Shown piece after piece: positions 15,541-23,561 of a stretch of 64,000 nt of DNA; position 1 is the first letter of the stretch, and every line of letters begins with the position of its first letter. The stretch is from an uncultured Christensenella sp. (lineage in GTDB: Bacteria; Bacillota; Clostridia; Christensenellales; Borkfalkiaceae), in the NCBI GenBank assembly GCA_910583545.1, contig CAJTXM010000007.1, forward strand, positions 1 through 64,000, in the 5' to 3' direction. The position numbers were made by a program, and so were the translations under genes. The notes below the pieces were generated by a model. The model did no database searches. It was given only the letters and a program-made list of their open reading frames with translations, and was not told the DNA's origin.

Positions 15541-15744
15541 ATGAAAATATTTGGTGAACGCGTAAAACAAGAATTAGAAGCACAGGATAAAAAACAAAAA
15601 GATTTGTGTGAATACCTAAATGTTAATAAGTCAACTTTATCGGCGTGGTTAAACGATACCAACGAACCGCCTATGAAAACAATAAAAGAAATTGCGATTT
15701 TTTTAGATACATCACTTGACTACCTATTTGGTATAAAAGATTAA
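15541..15744 (+). CDS. Small XRE-family transcriptional regulator
   Basis: The 67-residue protein is a bare Cro/C1-type HTH domain: QKDLCEYLNVNKSTLSAWLN contains the turn and recognition helix, and TSLDYLFGIKD is the common C-terminal end. No Shine-Dalgarno site is seen. The -10 hexamer ends 7 bases before the ATG, so the mRNA is probably leaderless. It is divergent from the Cys-rich gene and upstream of the AbrB-PIN pair but separated from it by a strong hairpin. It is probably an autorepressor of this small accessory island. Confidence 0.8.
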   Translation: MKIFGERVKQELEAQDKKQKDLCEYLNVNKSTLSAWLNDTNEPPMKTIKEIAIFLDTSLDYLFGIKD

Positions 15745-15745
15745 A

Positions 15746-15781
15746 AACCACCCCCGACGGCGTTCGCCGTCGGGGGTGGTT
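15746..15781. terminator. 16-bp GC-rich hairpin, left flank of the AbrB-PIN cassette
   Basis: AACCACCCCCGACGGC (15746-15761) pairs perfectly with 15766-15781 around GTTC. Its core, CCCCCGACGGC with its complement, recurs at 16612-16641 on the other side of the toxin-antitoxin pair. On the leftward strand a T-run follows; on the rightward strand it terminates less cleanly. Confidence 0.7.
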
Positions 15782-15801
15782 AAAAAATTTTATTAAAAGT
15801 A

Positions 15802-15830
15802 TTGACAAATTAAAATTTATTGCATATAAT
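15802..15830 (+). promoter_or_regulatory. Promoter of the AbrB-PIN operon
   Basis: TTGACA (15802-15807) and TATAAT (15825-15830) are consensus boxes 17 bp apart. A leader of about 115 bases follows that is almost only A and T, with repeated TTTATTTGTATT-like words, and only a weak ribosome site (GGG) near 15948. Confidence 0.8.
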
Positions 15831-15954
15831 ATAGTAAAGAATGTAAAGAAAGTAAAACAAATCTTTGATTAAATTTTTTATTTAATATTATTTAATTGTA
15901 TTTGTATTTATTTGTATTTTATTTTATTTTATTGTATTTATTTTTTGGGTTATT

Positions 15955-16206
15955 ATGTTAGAATTATCAAAGATTTCATCGAAAGGTCAAGTAACAATAC
16001 CTGTAGAAATGAGAAAATTGTTACAACTTACAGAAGGCAGCAAAGTAGCCTTTATTACTGACGAAACAGGAAAAGTTTATATAGCTAATTCTTCAATGCT
16101 TGCGCTTAAAGAAGTGCAAGTTGCTTTTGAAGGAGAAGCTGAAAAGGCCGGTATAAAGGATGAAAGTCAAGTTGCCGATTTTATTAAATCTGCTTTAAAG
16201 GACTGA
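15955..16206 (+). CDS. AbrB/SpoVT-type antitoxin
   Basis: The 83-residue protein starts with the swapped-hairpin AbrB domain: LSKISSKGQVTIPVEMRKLL is the classic 'iSsKGQvtIPkeiRk.L' motif, followed by GSKVAFITDETGKVYI. The C-terminal half (VQVAFEGEAEKAGIKDESQV) is the expected toxin-binding tail. It precedes a PIN-domain gene by 6 bases, the standard VapBC-like order. It probably binds its own promoter. The gene is more AT-rich than its neighbours, consistent with acquired origin. Confidence 0.88.
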   Translation: MLELSKISSKGQVTIPVEMRKLLQLTEGSKVAFITDETGKVYIANSSMLALKEVQVAFEGEAEKAGIKDESQVADFIKSALKD

Positions 16207-16212
16207 TTTTTT

Positions 16213-16608
16213 ATGCGCGTAATGGTCGATACGAACGTATTATTTTCGGCAATTCTGTTTCCGAACGGGCAAGCCGCAAAAACTTTAAACAAATGCCTGA
16301 CCCAATATGAACTTGTCATCCCGTCTTACGTGATTGACGAGCTTAAAAGAGTCGTAAACAGAAAATTCCCCGACAAAATACATAGCATTGACTTATTTTT
16401 TGAAAAGCTGTCTTTTGAATTTGTTTACACACCGGAAAAAATCCGTCAAGGACTTTTCAGAATCAGGGATCCGAAAGATTATCCTATCCTTTATACTGCG
16501 ATAGTCGAAAACGTTGACGTACTTATTTCGGGCGACGAAGACTTCAAAGATACAGACGTCGATCACCCCGAAATTTTATCGCCGACAGAATTTATTCAAA
16601 AATATTAA
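16213..16608 (+). CDS. PIN-domain ribonuclease toxin
   Basis: This 131-residue protein is a VapC-like toxin of the COG1569 type. The acidic active-site residues are visible: Asp in VMVDTNVLFSAI, Glu in VIDELKRVV, Asp in RDPKDYPILYTA and Asp in ISGDEDF. Such enzymes cut RNA, often tRNA, when freed from the antitoxin. There is no Shine-Dalgarno site (TTTTTT before the ATG), so translation probably depends on coupling to the AbrB gene 6 bases upstream. A hairpin terminator matching the left flank follows. Confidence 0.87.
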   Translation: MRVMVDTNVLFSAILFPNGQAAKTLNKCLTQYELVIPSYVIDELKRVVNRKFPDKIHSIDLFFEKLSFEFVYTPEKIRQGLFRIRDPKDYPILYTAIVENVDVLISGDEDFKDTDVDHPEILSPTEFIQKY

Positions 16609-16611
16609 ATA

Positions 16612-16641
16612 TACCCCCGACGGCATTCGCCGTCGGGGGTA
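16612..16641. terminator. GC-rich hairpin, right flank of the AbrB-PIN cassette
   Basis: TACCCCCGACGGC (16612-16624) pairs perfectly with 16629-16641 around ATTC. The core is the same as in the hairpin at 15746-15781. Confidence 0.7.
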
Positions 16642-16666
16642 CGCTTTATCTTATTTAAATAATAAA

Positions 16667-16808
16667 CGGTTTCTATGAGCGAGCAAGACGAGGCGACTGC
16701 GGATTTTGCGAAGAAATTTACATAGACGTAAATGACTGAGCAAAAACGTAAAGTCAACAAAGTATTGCGACGCTCAGAGGAAGCGACGTAAACGCTAATC
16801 AGAAACCG
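16667..16808 (-). repeat. Dispersed palindromic element, copy R1 (after uxaC)
   Basis: Outer ends CGGTTTCT (16667) and AGAAACCG (16801-16808) are inverted. The inner stem is TTTTGC/GCAAAA around the core TTTACATAGACGTAAATGAC. It overlaps the last codons and stop of uxaC. Confidence 0.75.
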
Positions 16809-18211
16809 AAGAACTCGGCGGCGTTATTGTAGCATACGTCTTCCACTATTTCGCCGAGGCGCTTCATTTCGCTTGCGGGATACTGACCGCTTTCGACAAG
16901 TCTTCCCAGCATCTGGCAGAGTATGCGCCTGTAATATTCGTGGCGCGGATATGCGAGGAAGGAACGGCTGTCGGTGAGCATACCCACGGACTGAGCGACG
17001 AGCCCGACCTGCATAAGCGTTTCGAGATTCCGGCGCATACCGTCCTGCTGGTCCAAAAACCACCACGCAGTGCCGACCTGTACTCTGCCTTTGACGCCTT
17101 CTTTCTGGAAACAGCCTGCAAGCACCGTTAGTGCGTAGTTGTCGCGCGGATTGAGGCAGTATAAAATGGTTTTCGGAAGATTGCCGTCTTTGTCAAGCTC
17201 GCCCAAAAGCGCGGAAAGCTTTTCCATATACACCGCGTCCTCTATGGCGTCGAAACCCGTATCGGGTCCTATTTTTTCAAGCATAGACTTGGAATTGTTT
17301 CTCATTGCGCCTATATGATACTGCTGTACCCAGCCGTATTTTGCGTATTCTTTGCCGAGCGCTACTAAAACGTAGCCCTTGTACTTATCCTGTTCCTCAT
17401 ACGAAATGGGCTGACCTTTCATTCCTTTCAGGAAAATCTTATTCGCCTCTTCATAGGTTGCAGGCGCGAAGTGAACTACGTCCAAGGCGTGGTCGGAAAG
17501 TTTACTGCCCATACTGTCGAAGAACTTTATTCTCTCTGCAAGCGCGCCGAGCATATCGTTTAAAGTCTTTATCGGCTTTTTAACGACTTCCGAAAGCTGA
17601 TCTACCCAGCTTCTGAACCAGCCGAGTTCGACGTTTATCGCCTTGTCGGGGCGGAACGCAGGGCGCACTTTGACTTTCAGGGTTTTGTCCGCGTTCATTT
17701 TTTCGTGCCATTCCAGACTGTCGACGGGGTCGTCGGTAGTGCAGACGGTTTTAACGTTGAACTTGTACATCATTTCCCTTGCGGTCAGCGTTTCCAGAAC
17801 TTTATTCGCCTTGTTCCAGATAACTTCCGCGTTTTCGGCGTTGATAATCTCATCTATTCCGAAATATCTTCGCATTTCGAGGTGCGACCAGTGATACAGC
17901 GGATTGCCGACAAAGTAAGGCATCGACTCGACAAACTGAAAATATTTTTTATAATCGTCGTCGGGACCCGAAATACCGTCCTCCTCATAGCCCCTTGCCC
18001 TCAGCGCTCTCCACTTGTAGTGGTCGCCGTATCTGTCGCCTGCGCCGAGCCATACTTCGGCAAGATTTCTGAATTTCTTGTCCTCGTAAATCTCTTTGGG
18101 CTGCAAGTGGCAGTGATAGTCGATTATAGGCATCTTCTCCGCGTGTTCGTGATAGAGCTTCTTAGCCGTTTCGGTATCAAGGAGAAAGTCCTTGTCCATA
18201 AATTCTTTCAT
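16799..18211 (-). CDS. uxaC: Glucuronate/galacturonate isomerase
   Basis: This 470-residue enzyme converts D-galacturonate to D-tagaturonate (and D-glucuronate to fructuronate), the first step of the isomerase pathway. IDYHCHLQPKEI carries the metal-binding His-x-His of the amidohydrolase-like barrel, and length matches the family (about 465-470). KTVCTTDDPVDSLEWHEKM and MLTDSRSFLAYPRHEYYRRI are conserved blocks. The ATG at 18209-18211 shares its A with the uxaA stop (TGATG), so it is tightly coupled. It is the last gene of the leftward uronate operon and is followed by repeat R1. Confidence 0.96.
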   Translation of the reverse strand: MKEFMDKDFLLDTETAKKLYHEHAEKMPIIDYHCHLQPKEIYEDKKFRNLAEVWLGAGDRYGDHYKWRALRARGYEEDGISGPDDDYKKYFQFVESMPYFVGNPLYHWSHLEMRRYFGIDEIINAENAEVIWNKANKVLETLTAREMMYKFNVKTVCTTDDPVDSLEWHEKMNADKTLKVKVRPAFRPDKAINVELGWFRSWVDQLSEVVKKPIKTLNDMLGALAERIKFFDSMGSKLSDHALDVVHFAPATYEEANKIFLKGMKGQPISYEEQDKYKGYVLVALGKEYAKYGWVQQYHIGAMRNNSKSMLEKIGPDTGFDAIEDAVYMEKLSALLGELDKDGNLPKTILYCLNPRDNYALTVLAGCFQKEGVKGRVQVGTAWWFLDQQDGMRRNLETLMQVGLVAQSVGMLTDSRSFLAYPRHEYYRRILCQMLGRLVESGQYPASEMKRLGEIVEDVCYNNAAEFFGF

Positions 18212-19683
18212 CAAAGTGTAACCCCCGTTTTGAATATTGCAATTTCTTTTGAACCGTTAATTTCGTTGCGCGTTCTCTTGCCGTTTGCAACGTCTACGAC
18301 CAAATCGATAAGTTTTTCAAGCTGAGTGTCGAAATCGCTTTCGAGCACCGCGCCTGCGTTGAAGTCGATCCAGTTAGATTTCTTTTTTGCAAGTTCGGAA
18401 TTTGTAGAAATTTTAAGCGTAGGCACGAAGCCGCCGAACGGCGTTCCCCTGCCCGTAGTGAACAGCACGAGGTGACAGCCCGAAGCCGCAAGGTTGGTGA
18501 CGGCGCACATATCGTTGCCGGGGCCGTTCAAAAGGTTGAGCCCTTTCTGCGTCACGAAGCCGTCGTCGAAAACGACGTCCTCAACGGGGCCCGAACCCGA
18601 CTTCTGCGTACAGCCGAGCGACTTGTCTTCAAGCGTGGTTATACCGCCCGCTTTGTTGCCGGGGGAAGGGTTTTCATAGACGGTCTGTCCGTTGCTTCTG
18701 AAATAGTCCTTGAAATTGTTTATAAGTCTTACCGTCATATTGAAGACGTCCTCGTCGCGCGCTCTGTTCATTAAAAGCTGTTCGGCGCCGAACATTTCGG
18801 GAACTTCCGTAAGAACGGTGGTTCCGCCCGCCGAAACGATATAATCGCTGAATCTGCCGACGAGGGGATTTGCCGTAATTCCCGAAAGCCCGTCGCTTCC
18901 TCCGCATTTGAGCCCGACTTTGAGGCAGGAAATATCGTCCTCTTCCCTCTTATCGCGGCGCATAACCTCGGCTATTTCGCAAAGGAGCTTTACGCCCTTT
19001 TCGATTTCGTCCTCCTCTTCCTGACAGACCATAAACTTGACTCTCGTTTCGTCAACCCAGCCGAGCGATTTTCTGAACGCGTCCATCTGATTGTTTTCAC
19101 AGCCCAGACCGACCACCAAAACACCGCCCGCGTTGGGATGGCGCACCATCTTCTGCAAAATGAGCTTTGTCCGCTCGTGGTCGTCGCCGAGCTGCGAACA
19201 GCCGTACGGGTGGGTATAGGCGAATATTCCGTCGAAGCCCTCCACGCCGTAACGCGATTTATAGGTGTCGAGAATGAACTTAACCTGACCGTTGACACAG
19301 CCGACCGTCGGAATTATCCACAGCTCGTTTCTTATTCCTATCTCTCCGCCGTCGCGGTGATAGACGTTGACCTTCCTGCCCTCAACAGGCTTTAACTCGG
19401 TCTCTGCCTTGTTGTAGGTATATTCAAGGTTTTCGGAAAGGTTCGTCCGTGCATTGTGCGTGTGGACGTGGGCGCCCTTTTCTATTTTTTTGTATGCGCA
19501 GGCAATGGGATTGCCGTATTTTATAATAAGCTCGCCCTCGTCTATATCTTTAAGGGCAAATTTATGCCCCTTGGTTATATCTTCCGTAAGCTCAACGCCC
19601 TCGTGCGTTTCGCCTGCGTGAAGGTCTTCAAGCGCAACGGCGACGTTGTCGAGTTCGTTTATTATTATCGTTTGTTTAGCCAT
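18211..19683 (-). CDS. uxaA: Altronate dehydratase
   Basis: The 490-residue enzyme dehydrates D-altronate to 2-keto-3-deoxygluconate. An N-terminal SAF-like domain (residues 1-95) precedes the catalytic region, which has the block AYTHPYGCSQLGDDH with Cys, His and Asp, and LKCGGSDGLSGITANPLVG. GRGTPFGGFVPTLKISTNS is also typical of UxaA. The full-length form is a fusion of both parts, as in Escherichia coli. It overlaps uxaB by 8 bases and uxaC by 1. Confidence 0.96.
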   Translation of the reverse strand: MAKQTIIINELDNVAVALEDLHAGETHEGVELTEDITKGHKFALKDIDEGELIIKYGNPIACAYKKIEKGAHVHTHNARTNLSENLEYTYNKAETELKPVEGRKVNVYHRDGGEIGIRNELWIIPTVGCVNGQVKFILDTYKSRYGVEGFDGIFAYTHPYGCSQLGDDHERTKLILQKMVRHPNAGGVLVVGLGCENNQMDAFRKSLGWVDETRVKFMVCQEEEDEIEKGVKLLCEIAEVMRRDKREEDDISCLKVGLKCGGSDGLSGITANPLVGRFSDYIVSAGGTTVLTEVPEMFGAEQLLMNRARDEDVFNMTVRLINNFKDYFRSNGQTVYENPSPGNKAGGITTLEDKSLGCTQKSGSGPVEDVVFDDGFVTQKGLNLLNGPGNDMCAVTNLAASGCHLVLFTTGRGTPFGGFVPTLKISTNSELAKKKSNWIDFNAGAVLESDFDTQLEKLIDLVVDVANGKRTRNEINGSKEIAIFKTGVTL

Positions 19684-21124
19684 TTACAAATTCCTCTACT
19701 GCCTTTCTCATCCCCTTAGTCTGAATATCTTTGAGATATTTTGCAACCGTCTTGGTAATGTCGGGGTGAATTTTATTCATATCCGTGCCGAAAGCTTCCT
19801 TCCAGCCGAGTACGGACTTCGCAAGTTTTTCCCAGTCTCCGTCAAACTCCGACCACAGTTTTTTCCACTTAGCAAGGTAGGCAGGGTCGTCGTTGAGTGC
19901 AATTTCCTCGTTGCCTCTCTTGCCCTTGTGGAAGGCAATTAACGAAGCGAGCGAGAAAAGAAGGTGCTGAGGAAGTTTTCCCTTGATTTTGACATAGTCC
20001 AAAAGCGTAGGCAAAAGCCTTGTTCTGAATTTGGTCGTGGAGTTGAGCGCGATAGACATCAGCTCGTGGCGGATATAGGGATTTTTATACCTCTCGATTA
20101 CGCTGTTTGCAAACGCCGTCATCTGGTCGGCAGGGAGATCAATCGTCGGGTTTACTTCGCCGAAAATGAAATCTTTTACAAACTTGCCGATGGTCTTATC
20201 GTTCATAGCCTCGCCGACAGTGTCTATGCCGCAGAGGTACGCCACGGGCACGAGCGCCGTGTGGGAACCGTTCAGAATTTTGACTTTGCGCTGTTTGTAG
20301 GGGTGAATGTCGTCTGCGAAAATGACGTTAAGCCCAGTCTTGTCGGCGGGAAGAACTTTCTGAACAAACGGCTCTTTTTTGAGAACCCAGAGGTGGAAAA
20401 TTTCGCCCTTTACTACGTTGTTGTCGATATATCCCGTCTGCTTCTGAATTTCTTCTATCTCGTTTTTGGGATAGCCGGGAACGATTCTGTCAACCAGTGT
20501 CGAAGTGAAGTGATTTGCAGTCTGCATCCATTTAATGAACTTTTCGTCCATCTTGTTTATTTTTGCAAGCTCGGTAAGGCACCTGTAAAGCTCGTCGCCG
20601 TTGTCGTCGATAAGCTCGCAGGGAATAATTGCAAGCCCCTTATTCATATCGCCTTTGAAACGGTCGTATCTTCTCTTCAACAGCGCCAGAAGCTTGCCGG
20701 GGAAAGACTTGGGGCATTTTGAAAAATCGGTATCGGAAGCGTCGACGGCAATGCCTGCCTCGGTGGTGTTGGATATAATCACCTGCAAATCTTCGCTTTC
20801 GCCGTATTTAAGATATTTTTCATATTCGGTAAAGGGGTTTATGCAGTCGCCTATCACGTCTATTATCTGACTTTTTCTGACGTTTTCGCCGTTGTCTATA
20901 CCCTCTAACCTCAGAGTGTACAGCCCGTCCTGATCGGCAAGCTCTTTTACCCTGCCGAAAGGCATAGGCTGAACGACGGCAACCGAAGCTTCGATTGCGC
21001 CCTTGTCGTTGAGATCCTGCAATATCCACTCGACGAAGGCGCGCAGAAAGTTGCCCTCGCCGAACTGCATTATCTTGATTTTCCTTTCGGGCTTTTTGTG
21101 TATGCTTTTATTTAAAATTTCCAT
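19676..21124 (-). CDS. uxaB: Tagaturonate reductase (altronate oxidoreductase)
   Basis: The 482-residue protein is of the mannitol dehydrogenase/polyol long-chain family and reduces D-tagaturonate to D-altronate with NADH. IMQFGEGNFLRAFVEWIL is the N-terminal dinucleotide-binding motif of this family, and KVKILNGSHTALVPVAYLCG carries the catalytic Lys/Asn/His. GFGPMPF-like loops of mannitol dehydrogenases are absent, and the N-terminal sequence fits the UxaB group. AAAGAGG lies before the ATG. The 5' region holds the structured element copy B, and the gene overlaps uxaA by 8 bases. Confidence 0.95.
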   Translation of the reverse strand: MEILNKSIHKKPERKIKIMQFGEGNFLRAFVEWILQDLNDKGAIEASVAVVQPMPFGRVKELADQDGLYTLRLEGIDNGENVRKSQIIDVIGDCINPFTEYEKYLKYGESEDLQVIISNTTEAGIAVDASDTDFSKCPKSFPGKLLALLKRRYDRFKGDMNKGLAIIPCELIDDNGDELYRCLTELAKINKMDEKFIKWMQTANHFTSTLVDRIVPGYPKNEIEEIQKQTGYIDNNVVKGEIFHLWVLKKEPFVQKVLPADKTGLNVIFADDIHPYKQRKVKILNGSHTALVPVAYLCGIDTVGEAMNDKTIGKFVKDFIFGEVNPTIDLPADQMTAFANSVIERYKNPYIRHELMSIALNSTTKFRTRLLPTLLDYVKIKGKLPQHLLFSLASLIAFHKGKRGNEEIALNDDPAYLAKWKKLWSEFDGDWEKLAKSVLGWKEAFGTDMNKIHPDITKTVAKYLKDIQTKGMRKAVEEFVNG

Positions 21125-21170
21125 TTTATTCCTCTTTAATTATTTTCCCATTTCATTCTGATTAATTATG

Positions 21171-21345
21171 GTGCAAGGAAAATCACACTTTTCCGCAGCA
21201 CGCCACAATTTGCGCATACCTGCGCCTCAGCGGTTTGAATTTTTGCGATTATATAATAAGTTTGCCCTTAATATCGCAAAAAGAAAGGCAGCGCCTTTCA
21301 AATCACGGAAAAATTAATTCGCAGAATAGAATTAATTTTTCGTGA
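21171..21345 (-). ncRNA. Candidate structured RNA element, copy B (5' of uxaB)
   Basis: Plus-strand hairpins: H1 21177-21182/21189-21194, loop TCACAC. H2 21212-21216/21221-21225. H3 21240-21249/21273-21282, loop containing GTTTGCCCTTAAT. H4 21283-21289/21293-21299. H5 21303-21320/21329-21345, loop GCAGAATA. All five stems differ in sequence from copy A yet remain complementary, while the loops and CTCAGCGGT are kept. It lies between the ATPase stop (21352) and the uxaB start, ending about 48 bases before the ATG, the same placement as copy A. Confidence 0.7.
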
Positions 21346-21351
21346 ACTGTT

Positions 21352-22461
21352 TTAATGCCTTTTAATGTTGTTTTCGATTATTTCTTCGGTTTCGGCATCA
21401 TACAAATATGCCGCAACCTGAGGAATACGGAAAGTAAAATCAGAGCCCATCGAGGGAGCGTTGTGGGGGTTGACTTTGAGAATTACGTTGACTTTTTCTT
21501 CGCCTTCGCCGACGGTCGCGTAGACGTTGGTAGTGTCGCCTAAAAGCTCGGTGAGCTCGACTCTTGATTTTATTTCATAGTCGCCCTTGCTCTTTTCAAG
21601 ACTGATTGCCTCGGGTCTGAACGCAAAAACTACCTTTTTGCCCTCTACCGCGCTGACGTCATTGACAAGCGGAGCGACGCTGAGCTTCAAGCCGTGTCCG
21701 ACGAATTTTCCGTCCTCCACGACACCGCGGAAAAAGTTCATAGGCGGTTCGCCGATAAATCCTGCGACGAACAGGTTTTTCGGATAGAAATACAGCTCGT
21801 AAGGCGTGCCTATCTGCTGAACGTAACCGCCCGACTTCATAACGACTATTCTGTCCGCCATAGTCATAGCTTCCGTCTGGTCGTGAGTTACGTAGATTGT
21901 CGTCGCGCCGACCGAGCGGTGGATCTGCTTTATTTCCGAGCGCATAGTAACGCGCTGTTTTGCGTCGAGGTTGGAAAGGGGCTCGTCCATAAGGAATATA
22001 TTTACCTTTCTTATGAGCGCGCGGCCGACGGCTACGCGCTGACACTGTCCGCCCGAAAGCGCACGGGGAAAACGTTCAAGGTAGTCGGTGAGCCCCAGAA
22101 TCTTGGCCGTCGCTTTGACCTTTTCGTCTATGACTTCGGCGTCTATGCCTTCGAGCGTAAGACCGAACGCAAGGTTTTCGTACACGGTCAGATGAGGATA
22201 GAGCGCGTACGACTGAAAGACCATTGCTATTCCCCTGTCCCTCGACGAAGTCTGATTTGCAAGTTTGCCGTCGATATAAAACTCGCCTGCGGTTATATCT
22301 TCGAGACCGGCTATCATTCTTAGGGTCGTCGATTTACCGCAACCCGAATCGCCGACAAGGCAGATAAATTCACCGTCGGATATTTCCATATTGAAATCGT
22401 GCACAGCGTGATATCCGTTGGGATATACTTTGTTTACGTCAATAAATTTAAGTTGTGCCAT
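21352..22461 (-). CDS. Sugar ABC transporter ATP-binding protein (MsmK/UgpC family), second copy
   Basis: The 369-residue ATPase has Walker A GDSGCGKSTT, signature LSGGQCQRV, Walker B IFLMDEPLSNLD, the H-loop in YVTHDQTEA, and a MalK-type C-terminal regulatory region. It is embedded among uronate catabolic genes with no permease or binding protein next to it. MsmK-type ATPases often serve several importers, so it may be a shared motor or a partner of a uronate importer encoded elsewhere. It differs clearly from the copy at 5786 (for example GDSG versus GPSG and LDAKQR versus LDAKLR), so it is not a recent duplicate. AAGGAAATGAAAAT precedes the start. Confidence 0.92.
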   Translation of the reverse strand: MAQLKFIDVNKVYPNGYHAVHDFNMEISDGEFICLVGDSGCGKSTTLRMIAGLEDITAGEFYIDGKLANQTSSRDRGIAMVFQSYALYPHLTVYENLAFGLTLEGIDAEVIDEKVKATAKILGLTDYLERFPRALSGGQCQRVAVGRALIRKVNIFLMDEPLSNLDAKQRVTMRSEIKQIHRSVGATTIYVTHDQTEAMTMADRIVVMKSGGYVQQIGTPYELYFYPKNLFVAGFIGEPPMNFFRGVVEDGKFVGHGLKLSVAPLVNDVSAVEGKKVVFAFRPEAISLEKSKGDYEIKSRVELTELLGDTTNVYATVGEGEEKVNVILKVNPHNAPSMGSDFTFRIPQVAAYLYDAETEEIIENNIKRH

Positions 22462-22517
22462 ATTTTCATTTCCTTATCAAATAAAATTTAAAATAATTTC
22501 CTAATATAAGAACATTT

Positions 22518-22640
22518 AAAACTGCGGAGATACGAGCAAGACAAGGCGACTGCGGATTTTGCGAGGGCGCATACATAGAAGTATGTAACCGAACAAAACC
22601 GTAAAGCCAACGCTGTATTGCGATGTATATACGCAGTTTA
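22518..22640 (-). repeat. Dispersed palindromic element, copy R2 (after kduI)
   Basis: Outer ends AAACTGCG and CGCAGTTT are inverted. The inner stem is TTTTG/CAAAA. The core hairpin is ACATAGAAGTATGT. It ends 2 bases before the kduI stop codon. Confidence 0.75.
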
Positions 22641-22641
22641 G

Positions 22642-23511
22642 TTAGCGCAAGTCCCGAGTGGCAATATTGTCCATATCGTCGTACGTCTGATTCTCTCCGC
22701 ACATACCCCATATGAAAGTGTAGTTATGCGTGCCGACTCCGCTGTGTATCGACCAGCTCGGAGAAATTACAGCCTGCTCGTTGTGCATAATGATATGCCT
22801 CGTTTCCTGAGGTGTGCCCATAAGATGAATGACCGCTTCGTTTTCGGGAAGCTCGAAGTACATATATACTTCCATTCTCCTCTCGTGAGTATGGCTCGGA
22901 AGCGTGTTCCAGGCGTTGCCCGAATCGAGTTCGGTCATACCCATTGCAAGCTGACAGCTCTCGCACACGTCACCGATAATGAACTGATTGATAGTCCTCT
23001 TGTTGATGCCTTCGTCTGTGCCCAAGTGGCGCTGAACGCAGTACTTGACTCCGTCGGGCGCAGGCCTGCCCTCTACGGGTTTTACTATTTTCACCGTAGG
23101 ATATGCCTTGTGCGCAGGGCTTGAATTAATATAGAATTTCGCGGGATTTTTCGCGTCGTCGGAAGCAAACTCTATCTCTTTGGTTCCCATACCTATATAA
23201 ATTCCCTCTTTGTGTCCTATTTCGTAAACCTTTTTGTCAAGCGTGATTTTGCCTGCTCCGCCGATATTGATAACGCCCATTTCCCTGCGCTCCAAAAAGT
23301 ACGCGGTTGCAAGCTCTTTGAAAGTGCCGAGCGACAGTTTCTTTTTTACGGGCATTGCTCCGCCTGCGATAATTCTGTCCTGATGCGAGTAGGTGAGAAG
23401 AATTTCATCCTCCTCAAACAGTTTTTCAATGAGATATTTTTCTCTCAGTTCTTTTGTGTCGTAATGCTTCGAATCATCGGGATGATTTGCATATCTTATA
23501 TCAAATTTCAA
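22642..23511 (-). CDS. kduI: 5-dehydro-4-deoxy-D-glucuronate isomerase
   Basis: This 289-residue cupin enzyme isomerises 4-deoxy-L-threo-5-hexosulose uronate, the product of unsaturated uronides, to 3-deoxy-D-glycero-2,5-hexodiulosonate. The zinc site is visible in [18 protein letters not shown] (His, His, Glu) with a later His in [20 protein letters not shown]. The length is slightly above the usual 278. Its substrate would come from the GH105 enzyme. The next enzyme, KduD, is not in the window. Repeat R2 separates it from the downstream ATPase gene. Confidence 0.96.
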   Translation of the reverse strand: MKFDIRYANHPDDSKHYDTKELREKYLIEKLFEEDEILLTYSHQDRIIAGGAMPVKKKLSLGTFKELATAYFLERREMGVINIGGAGKITLDKKVYEIGHKEGIYIGMGTKEIEFASDDAKNPAKFYINSSPAHKAYPTVKIVKPVEGRPAPDGVKYCVQRHLGTDEGINKRTINQFIIGDVCESCQLAMGMTELDSGNAWNTLPSHTHERRMEVYMYFELPENEAVIHLMGTPQETRHIIMHNEQAVISPSWSIHSGVGTHNYTFIWGMCGENQTYDDMDNIATRDLR

Positions 23512-23561
23512 TTTTAAAACCTCACAAATTTATTTTAAATAAACAGAAGTATATACGCTGT

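Noticed and set aside
22466..22711. Leftward open frame over the kduI end and repeat R2
   Set aside because: It spans a known gene end and the palindromic element; similar peptides appear in other copies because the repeat is open by chance.
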